Assembly (NCBI GenBank): GCA_932294295.1
Contig: OW028577.1
Coordinates: 8,576,001-8,640,000 of the forward strand
Origin: Alitta virens
Lineage: Eukaryota; Annelida; Polychaeta; Phyllodocida; Nereididae
Reading direction: 5' to 3'
DNA length: 64,000 bases
The position numbers and the translations under genes were made by a program. The notes below the pieces were generated by a model. That model had not been told where the DNA came from, did not search any database, and was given only the letters and a program-made list of their open reading frames with translations. Positions 13,241 through 24,030 of the stretch are shown one piece after another; the stretch's first letter is position 1, and every line of letters starts with the position of its first letter.

Positions 13241-13320
13241 ACATGGCCAATTGTGCCATGTGCGTTTTCCATGCGTTTATCCAAACGCATGGAAAACGCA
13301 CATGGCACATTTGGCTATGT
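13241..13320. repeat. 80-bp near-perfect palindrome (fold-back element)
   Basis: Two 38-bp arms surround a 4-base centre (ATCC): ACATGGCCAATTGTGCCATG on the left and the reverse complement with two or three mismatches on the right. The arm ends match the terminal repeats of the 239-bp element at 15947-16185, so this is a minimal member of that family. Confidence 0.9.
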
Positions 13321-13653
13321 ACACCAAAACTTGCCTACTAGATTTTGTGTTGACCTGTATCTACACAAAAAGTAGCTTTATTTTACTTTGAATTATTTAT
13401 TCAGTCAAAATGTGGAGGCATATAACGGATAATAGGATAATAGATAATTTCCAAGCGACATCCGATTACAAAGACATGATTTGTACAATTGTGATACATA
13501 ACATTATCCTAGCTGACTTGATATACATTGTAGTGATTTAAATAAAGAATTTTTACAGTATTTTTTTACAGAAGTTTACAAGTAACAGGAAGTATGGTGT
13601 CCCAGACAAATGACTCCATTAGTATGAGGTAATGCTTATATATGTACAAGTAT

Positions 13654-16600
13654 TCATGGACGAATATTAAGCAGTTGCAGCTGCACCAAACCTAAGCAAA
13701 ATACAGAAAATGATCGAGGATAACAAGAGGAGGAAGAGGTCATCTCGTCCTGCGAGTCATCTTCCAATGATGACGTCATAACCTGTGTCACGTTGTCATA
13801 GTTGCTTTGTTCCTTACCCTCTCTCACCTTCTCAACATACACTATGTGTTCGGGACCTGAATATAAATGATAACGTAATAGTGCAAAGTAATGAATATGG
13901 ATATCTCAAATGTGCTTCACACATCAAGAATACCTGACATCAATAAATACATTTTGTCATACAATTACATAAGGTGAAATACATTGAAAGATAAAATGCA
14001 TGTTGTGAAGAAATTGTTAGCTTCTTAGGTGGATAGATATGTGACAGCTGACATTAGTGTTTGCCTTAAGGGCAAATACAGTTAGTTTTATTAAGGGCAG
14101 CTATAGCTAGTTTCATTAAGAACAACTACAGTTAGTTTCATTAAGGACAACTACAGTTAGTTTCATTAAGGACAACTACAGTTAGTTTCATTAAGGACAA
14201 CTATAGTTAGTTTCATTAAGGACAACTACAGTTAATTTCATTAAGGACAACTACAGTTAGTTTCATTAAGGACAACTATAGTTAGTTTCATTAAGGACAA
14301 CTACAGTTAGTTTCATTAAGGACAACTACAGTTAGTTTCATTAAGGACAACTACAGTTAGTTTCATACCTACTATTAAACCTGCCTAAAAAAGCATACAG
14401 TAATACAGCAAGATTCAGAGTTAGCTCCCACAATCTTAAAAATTGAAACTTGTGGACATGAATCATGTGAAAATTGTGATAGTGGTGTAATAGAAGATGA
14501 ATCTCACTGTTTACTGACATGTAACAAAATTGAAATACCAAGGCCAGAAGTACTTAATATAGCAACTGATATTATACCAAATTTTCATAACCTAGACAAA
14601 TCACAACAATTTCAAGCCCTATTGTCATGTAAGAATCTGGAAGTACTAAAGGCATTAGGCAATTTTCTAAAATAAGTTATGAAATAACATTAATGCAGTA
14701 GGGTGCATAAACTATATATATATATATATATATTAAAAACGGCCTGTCAAATTAAAGCTAGACAAAGCTAGCTAACTTCTGCTATACAATCCTACCTGTC
14801 ATTAAACGTAACTGTCTGGCTATAGCTGGCTACTCAAAGCCGGATCTAAAAGTGCATCATATGGTGCATAAGTTGACATTACTTATGATATATTAGATAA
14901 ATTCTTACATTTATGAAGGTTTATATTTTTTCAGTGGCGGTAGGTAGGTATAAGCTGACTATAAGCTTGGAGTAGACAGAAGCGGGTGGCATTAGCCAGT
15001 TATAGCTATAGCCAGGAATAGGCTGCTACAGCTGTCTAAAGTCAACCATATTTTATGAAACTAACTGTAGCCGACTATGCACTCATTTGTAATGATAATC
15101 AGCAGTTATCTTACTACTTCAACTTATTTATATTTACTGTTACTATTTCTACTTACCTTTGAAAAGACGCAGGCTGTCCTGCGTGTACATGCCTGCCGTG
15201 TTCCTTGCCTCACAGGTGTAGACACCCAGCTCCTCTTCTGTCACAGTATTGATGGTCAGCACCAAGTAGGCCTTTTTTGAGGACGTCCATGATGGCTGTC
15301 TGTATATTGTGTACCTCTTGTCGTTCGTCAGGTAGAACAGATCATCGTTCAACACCCATCCTACGTGCTGAAAACAACCCTATAGTTATATACAGAGCAA
15401 GAATAAAAACAGTTGTTATGAGATTTTTTTATTTCATCGCATTTTGTTATGAGATTTTTTATTTCATCGCATTTTGTTAAAATTCAGATAACTGAATGTT
15501 GTTTCAACTGATCTCATCTGTTTATTTGGTAAATTGTGCATTGTTTTGTCACAGGCAATATAAATATTATGACATGAAATGATTTTAGAGATATGAGTGC
15601 CCCCTTTTTAGCGATGTGAAAACATCCTTGATTGTTGATACATGATCAGAATAGAAGTATCTGTCTGATATATATCTATTCTGATTCAAGTTGAAGGGGC
15701 TGGGCCACATGGAATACATACATACAATGTTGGAAATAGGTTTTCGCACACTAGATACATTTGTATCCTAGCACCTAATTGTATTGAATTTGTTTCAATA
15801 TATGAGAAAATTTAAGAACTAGGCTGAAACACTCAAAAGCGTTTTACATTGACCTTATCAAGTGCACTGGCAAAATGGTCGATAAATTTAATGGGTTGAT
15901 AAGAACTTTAAGAAAATTATATTTACACCAAATCTTGCTCATTTAGACATGGTCAAATGTGCCACAGGGTTTCTTACACCTAAATTCTCTCTCTATATAT
16001 ATAATATACACACAAGAAAAATGCGTAAGAAACCCTGTGAAATGTGCCACGTGCGTTTTTCCATGCATTTGGATAAACGCTTGGAAAACGCATTGTTTTC
16101 ACCTGATTATATTTAGCCGAAAACCATGCATTTTCCATGCGTTTATCCTACTCATAGAAAACGCACGTGGCACATTTGGCCATGTCATTTGGCCGCGCAC
16201 TGTACAGGGAATTTTTCCACATACACATTGAACCAAAATTATGTGACCTGTTTCGGTTGGTGACTGCATGATTTTAGTGACGTTAATGTGATATTTAAGA
16301 GCATCTTGCCTACTGGAAAATCAGCATTGTCCTAATAATAAGCGAAATAGTAATTCTGGATACACACTGTACATTTTGTCGCTACCAGTGTTTTTATGTT
16401 GCCGTATGCTGAAAAGAGCATTCAGTGTTAATAGAGTTAAGTGCATCAATGCAATTTCAAGAAGGCAGATCTCTAGGTACTGGTAGTTATTAGTTATGAA
16501 GCTTTGAGCACAGGCCTTTTTGTTTTGAGAAAATGTGTTAGACGATCAGTTCTCACTGAAGAAAACTCTTTTGCTATGGCAGTGCTATGAATAAAGATAT

Positions 16601-19415
16601 ATTGGCGACATACATGTCACCAAATAATGTTGTTCACCTATGTGTATTGTGTATTGTAGTATTACAATCGAGACGTCCAATCACAAGATTAACAAAAATA
16701 TTCATTCATAATAACGAAATATCTACGAACAAAAGCAATTTGGTATAAATTTTTTTTTTTTTTGAGAATTTTGGGATACGTTGGGTGGGACAAAAAATGG
16801 TGAATGAGGCTACGCCCCCCGAACAGGCTTATTTAATTAGGCGAAAAAAGCTAAGGAGATGGCAAAAACAGAATCAATCCAAGATGGTCATTCATCACTA
16901 ACCAATTTACTGGTCAGTAAATTGTACATTTATACCAATTGGAATTTAAATTACAAGACGATTGTTTATGTTTATTCACTACAATCCAAGTCGGTTTTAT
17001 ATAATGAACATGCTTATAATGAAAGTATTTTAAACAAGGTCTTAGATCGTTGTGCAGCAACGGTATTGGTTTTTTTTTACTTCAAAATTAACACTTCTTG
17101 GCAATTCCAAGGGTTCGTTATAGACTGGTTTAAAATATTGAAAAAATATAAAATACTAACCTGGATTTCAGGACGGTCTGATGCCAGAGGTGGATTGCTC
17201 TCAATGTCACACCTCAATTGCAGTTGTCTGTACAGTCGAAATGGGTCTCCTGCGTTGGCAAGGACAGAAGCTGTCACTCGAAGGAAAGGTTCCCCTGCAA
17301 AATATTAAGAAACATTTGATCGTTGGATGATGTTCCTGATGGTCCCTACAATGTCTATAATTAATACTAAACAGTAAATACAGTTTGTAACTGTGAAGGA
17401 TCAGTTCTTGGTCGTTGGATGATGTTCTTGAAGTTACAAAAGAGAGTGGGTGAGAAAATGTTGTGGGAGTCCACCCAATGTTACCCACAAACCAGAAGTA
17501 TGGTCCCTACCATGTCTAATTAATACTAAACAGTAAATATAGTTTGTAACTATCTGTGAAGGATAAGTTCTTGCAGTGGTTGAAGCCAGATTTCTTCATG
17601 GGAAACACCGATGCCCTAGCTCAGTGAAGTATGTCTTTACCTTGCAGAACATTGTGTGTCATGTGACCAAATTGATCGATATACCACAGTCATGCATCCC
17701 TGCGGTAGGTGACCCAAGTCACATGCTGTAATTTATAGACACGTCATAAATCATAAATGTCATAAATGACACGTGCAATGAAGTCGTAAGTACCTGTCAT
17801 GAACCATATTTTAGAAAGAGATGTCTCTCAATATAAGGGTGCAGATGCCCATGCATGCCATACCCTGATGTGTACACAGCCACTTATGCCTGATTATAAC
17901 GTAATTAATTGCGCTATTTATGGGCAAACTCCCAAATGGTCCTCGTGTGAGGTGCTACTGTTCGTGACCCCGTCCTTATGCTGACGACACAATATATTTG
18001 AGCTGTTTGTTCATCTGTCAGATGATTATATAATTTGATTAATGACGTGCGGTGACAGCAGGGCCCACCAGGTGTCGCATGGTCCACTGACCTACAGAGG
18101 GCACCACTGCAGTACCATTGAGGGTCAGATATTCCGGATTCTTCTAATGGAACCTGGCCAGCAATTGTTGTTTTTAGTTTATATGTCACAACAAAACATT
18201 TTGTTTTTCATGAAAAAATTGAAGCGTAAGACCCCTGTTGTTATGGTATGAGTCATTTGCTGCACCAGTCCAAGTAAACACATTTATATGCCCATGAGAG
18301 CTTCATTTTCCCTATTTTTATTTTCATTTATATGATTATGATATTAACATGTATACAGCAACGTATTTCTTACTAATTGCATCATGCATTGCATTTGTAT
18401 AATTGAGAAATACGTACGGGTGAGAGAAAAAAAGTTATAGAAAATGAGTTGCCTGCATTATTGATAATTATTAGCCTGCATTATAGATTCAAATCTATTT
18501 TAGCAGTATCAATTAAAACAAATATTAGATTCAAATCTATTTGAGCAGTATCAATTAAAACAAATATTAGATTCAAATCTATTTGAGCAGTATCAATTAA
18601 AACAAATATTAGATTCAAATCTATTTTAGCAGTATCAATTAAAACAAATATTAGATTCAAATCTATTTTAGCAGTATCAATTAAAACAAATATTAGATTC
18701 ATATCTATTCTAGCAGTATCAATAAAAACAAATATTAGATTCATATCTATTTTAGCAGTATCAATAAAAACAAATATTAGATTCAAATCTATTTTAGCAG
18801 TATCAATTAAAACAAATATTAGATTCAAATCTATTTTAGCAGTATCAATTAAAACAAATATTAGATTCAAATCTATTTTAGCAGTATCAATAAAAACAAA
18901 TATTAGATTCATATCTATTCTAGCAGTATCAATAAAAACAAATATTAGATTCATATCTATTTTAGCAGTATCAATAAAAACAAATATTAGATTCAAATCT
19001 ATTTTAGCAGTATCAATTAAAACAAATATTAGATTCAAATCTATTTTAGCAGTATCAATTAAAACAAATATTAGATTCAAATCTATTTGAGCAGTATCAA
19101 TAAAAACAAATATTAGATTCAAATCTATTTTAGCAGTATCAATTAAAACAAATATTAGATTCAAATCTATTTTAGCAGTATCAATTAAAACAAATATTAG
19201 ATTCAAATCTATTTTAGCAGTATCAATTAAAACAAATATTAGATTCATATCTATTCTAGCAGTATCAATAAAAACAAATATTAGATTCATATCTATTTTA
19301 GCAGTATCAATAAAAACAAATATTAGAAGTATTTACCAGATTGTGAAGTGACAAGGGCCAGCAGCAACATCAGCAGCAGGAATGAAAGAAGCAGGAGTCT
19401 GCGTCTGTGGCGCAT
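13654..19415 (-). CDS. Single-Ig-domain, probably GPI-anchored surface protein
   Basis: Four coding exons join in phase (79+134+211+203 nt = 208 aa plus stop): 19415-19337, 17294-17161, 15367-15157 and 13856-13654. Donors are GTAAAT, GTTAGT and GTAAGT; acceptors are TTTGCAG, TTTTCAG and ATTCAG. Exon 1 encodes a basic start and Leu-rich signal peptide (MRHRRRLLLLSFLLLMLLL). Exons 2-3 form one Ig fold: QLRCDIES (B-strand Cys), HVGWVLND (core Trp), and EELGVYTCEARN (D.G.Y.C motif). The intron splits the domain between B and C strands. Exon 4 encodes an acidic, Asn/Ser-rich stalk and a moderately hydrophobic tail (FSVFCLGLVQLQLL) after SSSS, which suggests a GPI signal. A weak transmembrane end is the alternative. 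Likely an extracellular adhesion or recognition protein; no orthologue is recognised. An out-of-frame ATG lies 14 nt upstream of the chosen start. Confidence 0.82.
14050..14375 (+). repeat. 25-bp minisatellite in intron 3 of the Ig gene
   Basis: About 12-13 units of GTTAGTTTCATTAAGGACAA plus CTACA, with minor variants (CTATA, GGGCAG) mostly in the first units. It is followed by unrelated intronic sequence and a (TA)n run near 14718-14740. Confidence 0.95.
15947..16185. mobile_element. MITE with ACATGG(T/C)CAAATGTGCCAC ends, in intron 2 of the Ig gene
   Basis: A 239-bp element with 19-20-bp terminal inverted repeats and internal palindromes built from TCCATGCGTTTATCC. Flanks TCATTTAG and TCATTTGG may be an 8-bp target duplication with one mismatch. 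It belongs to the same family as the 80-bp palindrome at 13241. There is no coding capacity. Confidence 0.75.
16186..17160. other. Intron 2 of the Ig gene, no other gene
   Basis: AT-rich intronic sequence with poly-T at about 16750-16765. A 149-aa plus-strand frame ending near 17308 overlaps exon 2 antisense and has no recognisable motif. Confidence 0.5.
17339..17574 (+). repeat. 162-bp-period tandem duplication beside Ig exon 2
   Basis: The block TGGTCCCTACAATGTCT... AATACTAAACAGTAAATA ... GTGAAGGATCAGTTCTTG at 17339-17411 is repeated at 17501-17574 with small indels. It lies in intron 1 of the Ig gene just upstream of exon 2. Confidence 0.8.
18481..19330 (-). repeat. 42-bp minisatellite, about 20 units, with higher-order structure
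   Basis: Units of 42 bp (ATTCAAATCTATTTTAGCAG, then TATCAATTAAAACAAATATTAG) repeat about 20 times. Because 42 is divisible by 3, one minus-strand frame stays open for 269 codons as a 14-residue repeat of the type NLIFV(F/L)IDTA(K/R/Q)ID. It lies in intron 1 of the Ig gene, 7 bp downstream of the exon 1 donor. It is not joined to exon 1 in any open frame (TAA follows the donor), so I treat it as non-coding DNA. Unit variants recur in a five-unit order. Confidence 0.92.
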
Positions 19416-21559
19416 CCTTCTGGCCGCATCCTTTACCTGGGACCCGTCTCATGCAGTGCACAAAGGTCACTCCGTCCAAGTTGAAGATCAAGTTGTTATC
19501 CTCATGGAAACTGGATGCTGTGTCAAATATGCAAATATTCCTAAAAATTGTCCCTTATGAGTCGTATTTTTAGTCCTTTAGTCAAGAGTAAAAGCCTGAT
19601 GTCGTTAATAAGAATTAATTATATATATTGTTGTCCTGTTGCTCGAGACCTCAAGTGAACAACACTGAGGAGTGCTATAATTCAAACTGGTTGAAAATGT
19701 CCAGAATACCATTGAAGAGGTGCAGAAATGTGTTGAATTGGCAGATTTACCTCACAATAAGCTGTGAGGCTGGCCAGGGTCCTGCCACCAGGTGTCTCCC
19801 ATGTAAACGTCATAAACACGTGCCAAGAACAACGTCACCGGCTTGTTAGCTCAGCGCTCAAAGACTGCGTCATGCTGTAACATGCGCAACGTCACCCGCG
19901 TCATCACATCATCAGCAAAACACTAGTTGTTGCTCCTCTTGGCCAACATATATGCATGTTGGCATGGCATGATGGTAATGTGGAAAGTACTTTGTTCCAT
20001 TCCCTGATTTTGTAATTTCATGTTTGTCAGAAAAGAATTTAGCCCTTTGCATACTTTAAATGGTTATGCCTTAGCAAATTATATTAATCTTTCTGTAAAA
20101 TGGTTCTAAAACATTCTCCTCCAGTCCTCCTGCTCTCCTCTGGCAAAGTACGGAGTCTACAGACATTATTGACCTCACCAGGTAAATGTCATCTTTATGT
20201 TGATGATGTATGTTGATGATGATGATGATGACTGATGATAAATCTTTATTAAGTCCACAGGAACCATCCATTAGCTTCAACACCCTAGTGGTCAACAGTT
20301 TGCATTGACACGTCACTATAATTTGTGGCTACCAGTGCACGGTACAGACATATATGACCTCACAGGTTTTTGTGTGTTTTTAATCACAATATACCTACCT
20401 ACCCTCGAATGTAATTATTCATTTATTTATTAAAACATTAATACAGTGTAAAAACTTGTTGTTGTTTTTTCTTCTAATTTTAATCAAAGATTTCATGCAA
20501 CCTGACAGTAAGCTACTGTTGTACTGGAAAAATAAATCTAGCACCAAACGTGACTCGATGTGGGTGTGATGGTATGTGTTTTTGGTTTGTTTTTCAAACT
20601 TGGAATCATTACTCCAGAAATATCTAGTTGAGACGATTCATCAATAGTCCCATTTTATAAAGGCTTATCAATTAATGTGATACGCTCATTTCTTATTTAA
20701 TTCACCTGTTCTCAACGGCAAAGGTGAGAGACCATATTTTCAAGGCATTTCGTGGTTCTGAGTTGTGATGCTTTGCTTCACTAGAAACTGCACATTGTCC
20801 GAACACTGCGCATATCCATTGAGTGTCTCTGGATGTGGAATACACTGCCATGGTCCCTACCTGTCCTAATAGAGTCTTTTCACTGAACAGCCCTGATTTC
20901 AGCAAGATATAAGACTTTCCTCCCCTCTTATTACTCGTTTTGCTTTTCAGATATAGTAGGTAATAACTAACTGATTCCACAAATATAACTTTCTCAGAAA
21001 AATAACAAAAATCAACTAAATGATGAATTGTCAAATATACATTAAATTGCACTAAAAATACTTGTTAGAGAGCAATGTGAGCAATGTGAGCAAGTCTCTA
21101 TCTAACCATGAAGTGATCTAACTAACCTCTGAGATGGCACCACCGATCTTACTCCCATACCCTTTGGCTATATGCTCTTTTTTGACAGTATGACCCTCGG
21201 CATCATTCTGTCACTGAAACCTTGGAAAAACAGCAGACCTTTTTTCAAAGTAAATTATGAAAAGTAGTTTTCCCTTCCTCACTGCATTCCTCACATTCAA
21301 TGGACATGATACACCTCTCTGAATCAATGTTATAGGCAATTTAGTTGAGGAATTCTCTATTCTATTTTTATCAAAACGGCAGTCTCCCATTCAGAGCTTC
21401 CAAAATGGATATACTTTTTGAGAAACGCTTACATTATGTGTCACTGGCCAGCGAATTTCTTAGTTTGCAAATCCATCATCAAATAACGCTTTTGCAAAAT
21501 GTCCTTTATGTCATCCACTTTAACTGAAACAGTATCAACTATGCTAATTGAATAATTAT
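19416..21559. other. Upstream flank of the Ig gene; no gene recognised
   Basis: This includes the putative promoter region of the Ig gene, with no clear TATA box. A short SINE-body fragment (TGCCATGGTCCCTACCTGTC) lies at about 20846-20870, and a GATGAT run near 20210-20230. Open frames here show no motif. Confidence 0.4.
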
Positions 21560-22260
21560 GAATAATTATATGGGGAGGGCAAACTAATAGAATTTTTAAA
21601 CTACAAAAAACAGCCGTTAGAATAACTACAAAAAGTAAATACAATGCACATACTAGTCAACTTTTTAGACAGCTGAGAATATTGAAGATTCATGATTTAT
21701 GTGCACTGCATGGCTTTAAATTTTGCTTTAAATTTGAAAACAATATGTTACCTGATTACTTTTTGTCTGAAATGTTGCTCAGAAATACCTTCATCCTTAA
21801 TCAAAGCCTGAGAAGCAACAACACGTATCGTCTGCCTGCTGTGAGTCATGAATTTGCAAGACATAGCATAAGCTACAGGCTTCCGAAAATATTCAATGAA
21901 ATGAATCAAAATATAAAAGATAAAATATATACTCATAGCCTAGATTGTTTCAAATATTATGTAAAACAAAATTTTCTAGAATCTTATAATGTCAATTGTG
22001 ATATAACTAATTGCTATATTTGTGATGGTTTGGGTTGACCGGTGTCATCTCTGTCATGGATTTACTGTCATTTATTCAATTGTTGTAATTTTTATTTATT
22101 AACTTTTATTTTTAAGACTACCACTGAGTGTCTGTCCCTTGCTACTGGTCGCAGGATTGAAATACATTCTTTATATTAAGACTAGGGTGGCCCCTTGGCA
22201 GCGACATCAAAGATGTCTTAAAGGGGTCACCCTACTTAAAGCAAATTATAATAACATGAT
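21560..22260 (+). pseudogene. 3' end of a LINE (RT C-terminus and 3' UTR)
   Basis: The frame running to the stop at 22039 reads IFKLQKTAVRIT, LRILKIHDLCALHGFKF, NNMLPDYF, NTYRLPAVSHEF and SISYRLPKIFNEM, then DCFKYYVKQNFLESY. This is the typical thumb/C-terminal region of CR1/Jockey-like LINE polyproteins. The open frame decays upstream of about 21560. A 3' UTR-like tail runs to about 22260 and includes an imperfect inverted repeat (GGGTGGCCCC ... GGGGTCACCC). Confidence 0.8.
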
Positions 22261-22790
22261 TGTAATATATATTTTTTCTTTGATACCAGCTTTAAGTCTA
22301 TGCTAGGCATTACTCTGTATATACGGTCTAGTTCATAGAAATCTTTAACCAATCTTTTATTCCCACCACTTAACGCCTGCTTGCTTGAATCGGCTGGGTA
22401 ATGCATTAACATTTTTACTTATGTCAAAATGAGTTAAATTATTTCCTTCTTGCGTGCCAAGTTATAACGCAAATGGTAAAATTAGTATGAAACTGGCTTA
22501 CAAAGAATAACAATGATGTGAGCAAGCATAAATGATGTTTTCTGATCCTGTAATATTTATGAAAAATGAAATTTCAGTTGACCCAGCACAAGCCTGATAA
22601 ATGGCGAAAATGTGTTTTACCATGTGCCAAGTTATTGCAGCTTGGATGAGTCACTTTTTAAACAGTTATACTACTTAATTCACTGAGGGAATATATGGTT
22701 CATTCAGTCGAGTTAGTAATATTTTCATTGTTGTGTATGCAATTATAGAGTCTATTCTAATAAATGCATACAGCCACCTTTTTTTTTTTC
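22261..22790. other. No gene recognised
   Basis: AT-rich spacer between the LINE 3' end and the Tc1/mariner relic. Confidence 0.35.
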
Positions 22791-22798
22791 TGAACTAT

Positions 22799-22892
22799 GG
22801 AAATTGAAAATTCCCAAAGGTGCGACATTTCAGAGCTGACCAGAACTTCTCGATGCAGCTGAGGTCCGGCGAACAAGCTGGCCATTCGATCA
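22799..22892 (-). pseudogene. Tc1/mariner transposase relic
   Basis: One minus-strand frame reads IEWPACSPDLSCIEKFWSAL, matching the conserved WPA.SPDLNPIENLW block of Tc1/mariner transposases that holds the final catalytic Glu. Only about 30 codons survive. No inverted repeats were found around it. Confidence 0.75.
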
Positions 22893-22904
22893 TTTCTTAT
22901 AATA

Positions 22905-23060
22905 ATTGACCTAAGGGGGAGCCTTGTGGGACTCGTTTTTATTGTTAACATTCCTGATTTTTGTCCATTGATATCAACATACTATTAACTATTAAATAAG
23001 TATGATTTACATAATTCAAGAGCTGCTTCAGTCTCGGAAGTTAGTATTAAAAATCTATCA
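22905..23060 (-). pseudogene. LINE reverse transcriptase relic
   Basis: The minus strand reads WTKIRNVNN in one frame and RVPQGSPLGQ in another. Together they correspond to the RT block ending in the GVPQGSxLGP motif, broken by a frameshift. It abuts the Tc1/mariner relic. Confidence 0.65.
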
Positions 23061-23660
23061 AAAGAAATTGTCGCAATGACCCCATGCCTGGACGAGGACT
23101 GCCATGGAAAAGCATGATTGATACTGATTGGGAGTCCTTCAATACTGTGCTGTCACTGGTTTTCTCCCTCTTGTGGGCATAATATATATGCAGTAAGTAT
23201 TTAGCGACAGTTATTTCAAGTTCTTTCGGATTTGAACTTTAGCATTAGGTCCACAGATGCATGCGAATCGAGGCAAAAGGCATCCCATTAACAGAGTAAA
23301 ATTTTGGACAGTTGATCATTGTAATCAGCAATTCTAGATAGTTGTATGTGTCATCTCGAATTTCTTTCCAGTTGAATTTTTCTTTATATACCCTTTTTGT
23401 ACTAGACTTAAGTTAAATGAAATTTTATTTGCTGAAGAAATATGGAAAGTTTATTGAAGTGTCATAATAATAAATTTACTGAAGAAATATAGTGTAACTT
23501 TAACAATATATTACAAAATAATGGACAAATCAATATCTTTTTGTGCTGTAAGCAAAAGGAAATATGAACACGTGGTCAAAGATCAATAAAAGTTTGGAGG
23601 GTTTTGGAACTTTCTTTTTTTTTTGCTTGTAAACTCAAACATGTGTACAAGGCCTGCTCT
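23061..23660. other. No gene recognised
   Basis: AT-rich sequence downstream of the MADF gene (minus strand). It could hold that gene's 3' UTR; AATAAA-type signals on the minus strand occur as TTTATT near 23425. Confidence 0.35.
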
Positions 23661-23669
23661 TTTGGGAGG

Positions 23670-23741
23670 TTTTGGTGGCCTTGAAAAAGGCCGGGGTTGT
23701 TTTGGTTGGCCTTGAAAAAGGCCGGGGTTGTTTTGGTTGGC
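23670..23741 (+). repeat. 31-bp tandem repeat with GGCCTTGAAAAAGGCC hairpin
   Basis: Two full units and part of a third of TTTTGGTTGGCCTTGAAAAA plus GGCCGGGGTTG. Each contains the inverted repeat GGCCTT / AAGGCC. It lies just past the coding-like tail of the MADF gene. Confidence 0.85.
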
Positions 23742-23744
23742 TGT

Positions 23745-24030
23745 CTAGAGGTTCAAGTACTGGCTCATATTCATCGGTGTTGATGTACTTCCTGGAATTT
23801 CCGATATCATGGATGGTGGTCCAGTAGGAGGTACGGATGAAGTTCCAGGTACTGCTGCAGATGGCCAAGTCTTTTCTGGACTAAGAACTGCCTGGGAGTA
23901 GTGGACATGGTGTTGCTGATGAGGCCCAGGAGGAGGAGGAGGAGGAGCGAAGAACTGGGGATGCTGCTGGTGCTGCTGGAGCTACTGCAGGCTGCTGGGG
24001 CTGCAATTGCTGCTGCCGCTGAATTTTGGC
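23745..24030 (-). pseudogene. Shifted coding-like tail after the MADF stop
   Basis: After the TGA at 24031 the same frame continues with Gln/Ala/Pro-rich sequence (AKIQRQQQLQPQQPAVAPAA). From about 23957 a different frame looks protein-like (APPPPPGPHQQHHVHYSQ, then PSMISEIPGSTSTPMNMSQY) and ends at a TAG at 23745-23747. Low-complexity Q/P tails are common in such proteins. The pattern suggests a longer ancestral C-terminus cut by one nonsense change and one frameshift, or an unrecognised intron (CA/GTGAGC occurs at the stop). Confidence 0.45.

Noticed and set aside
14050..14375. CRISPR-like array
   Set aside because: Units are directly adjacent 25-mers with no spacers in a eukaryotic intron; this is a minisatellite.
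16859..17308. 149-aa plus-strand frame
   Set aside because: It overlaps exon 2 of the Ig gene in antisense and its upstream part is AT-rich intron without motifs.
18481..19290. 269-aa minus-strand open frame of 14-residue repeats
   Set aside because: It is the translation of a 42-bp intronic minisatellite whose unit length is divisible by 3. It has no start context, signal or domain, and exon 1 of the Ig gene cannot read into it without a stop.
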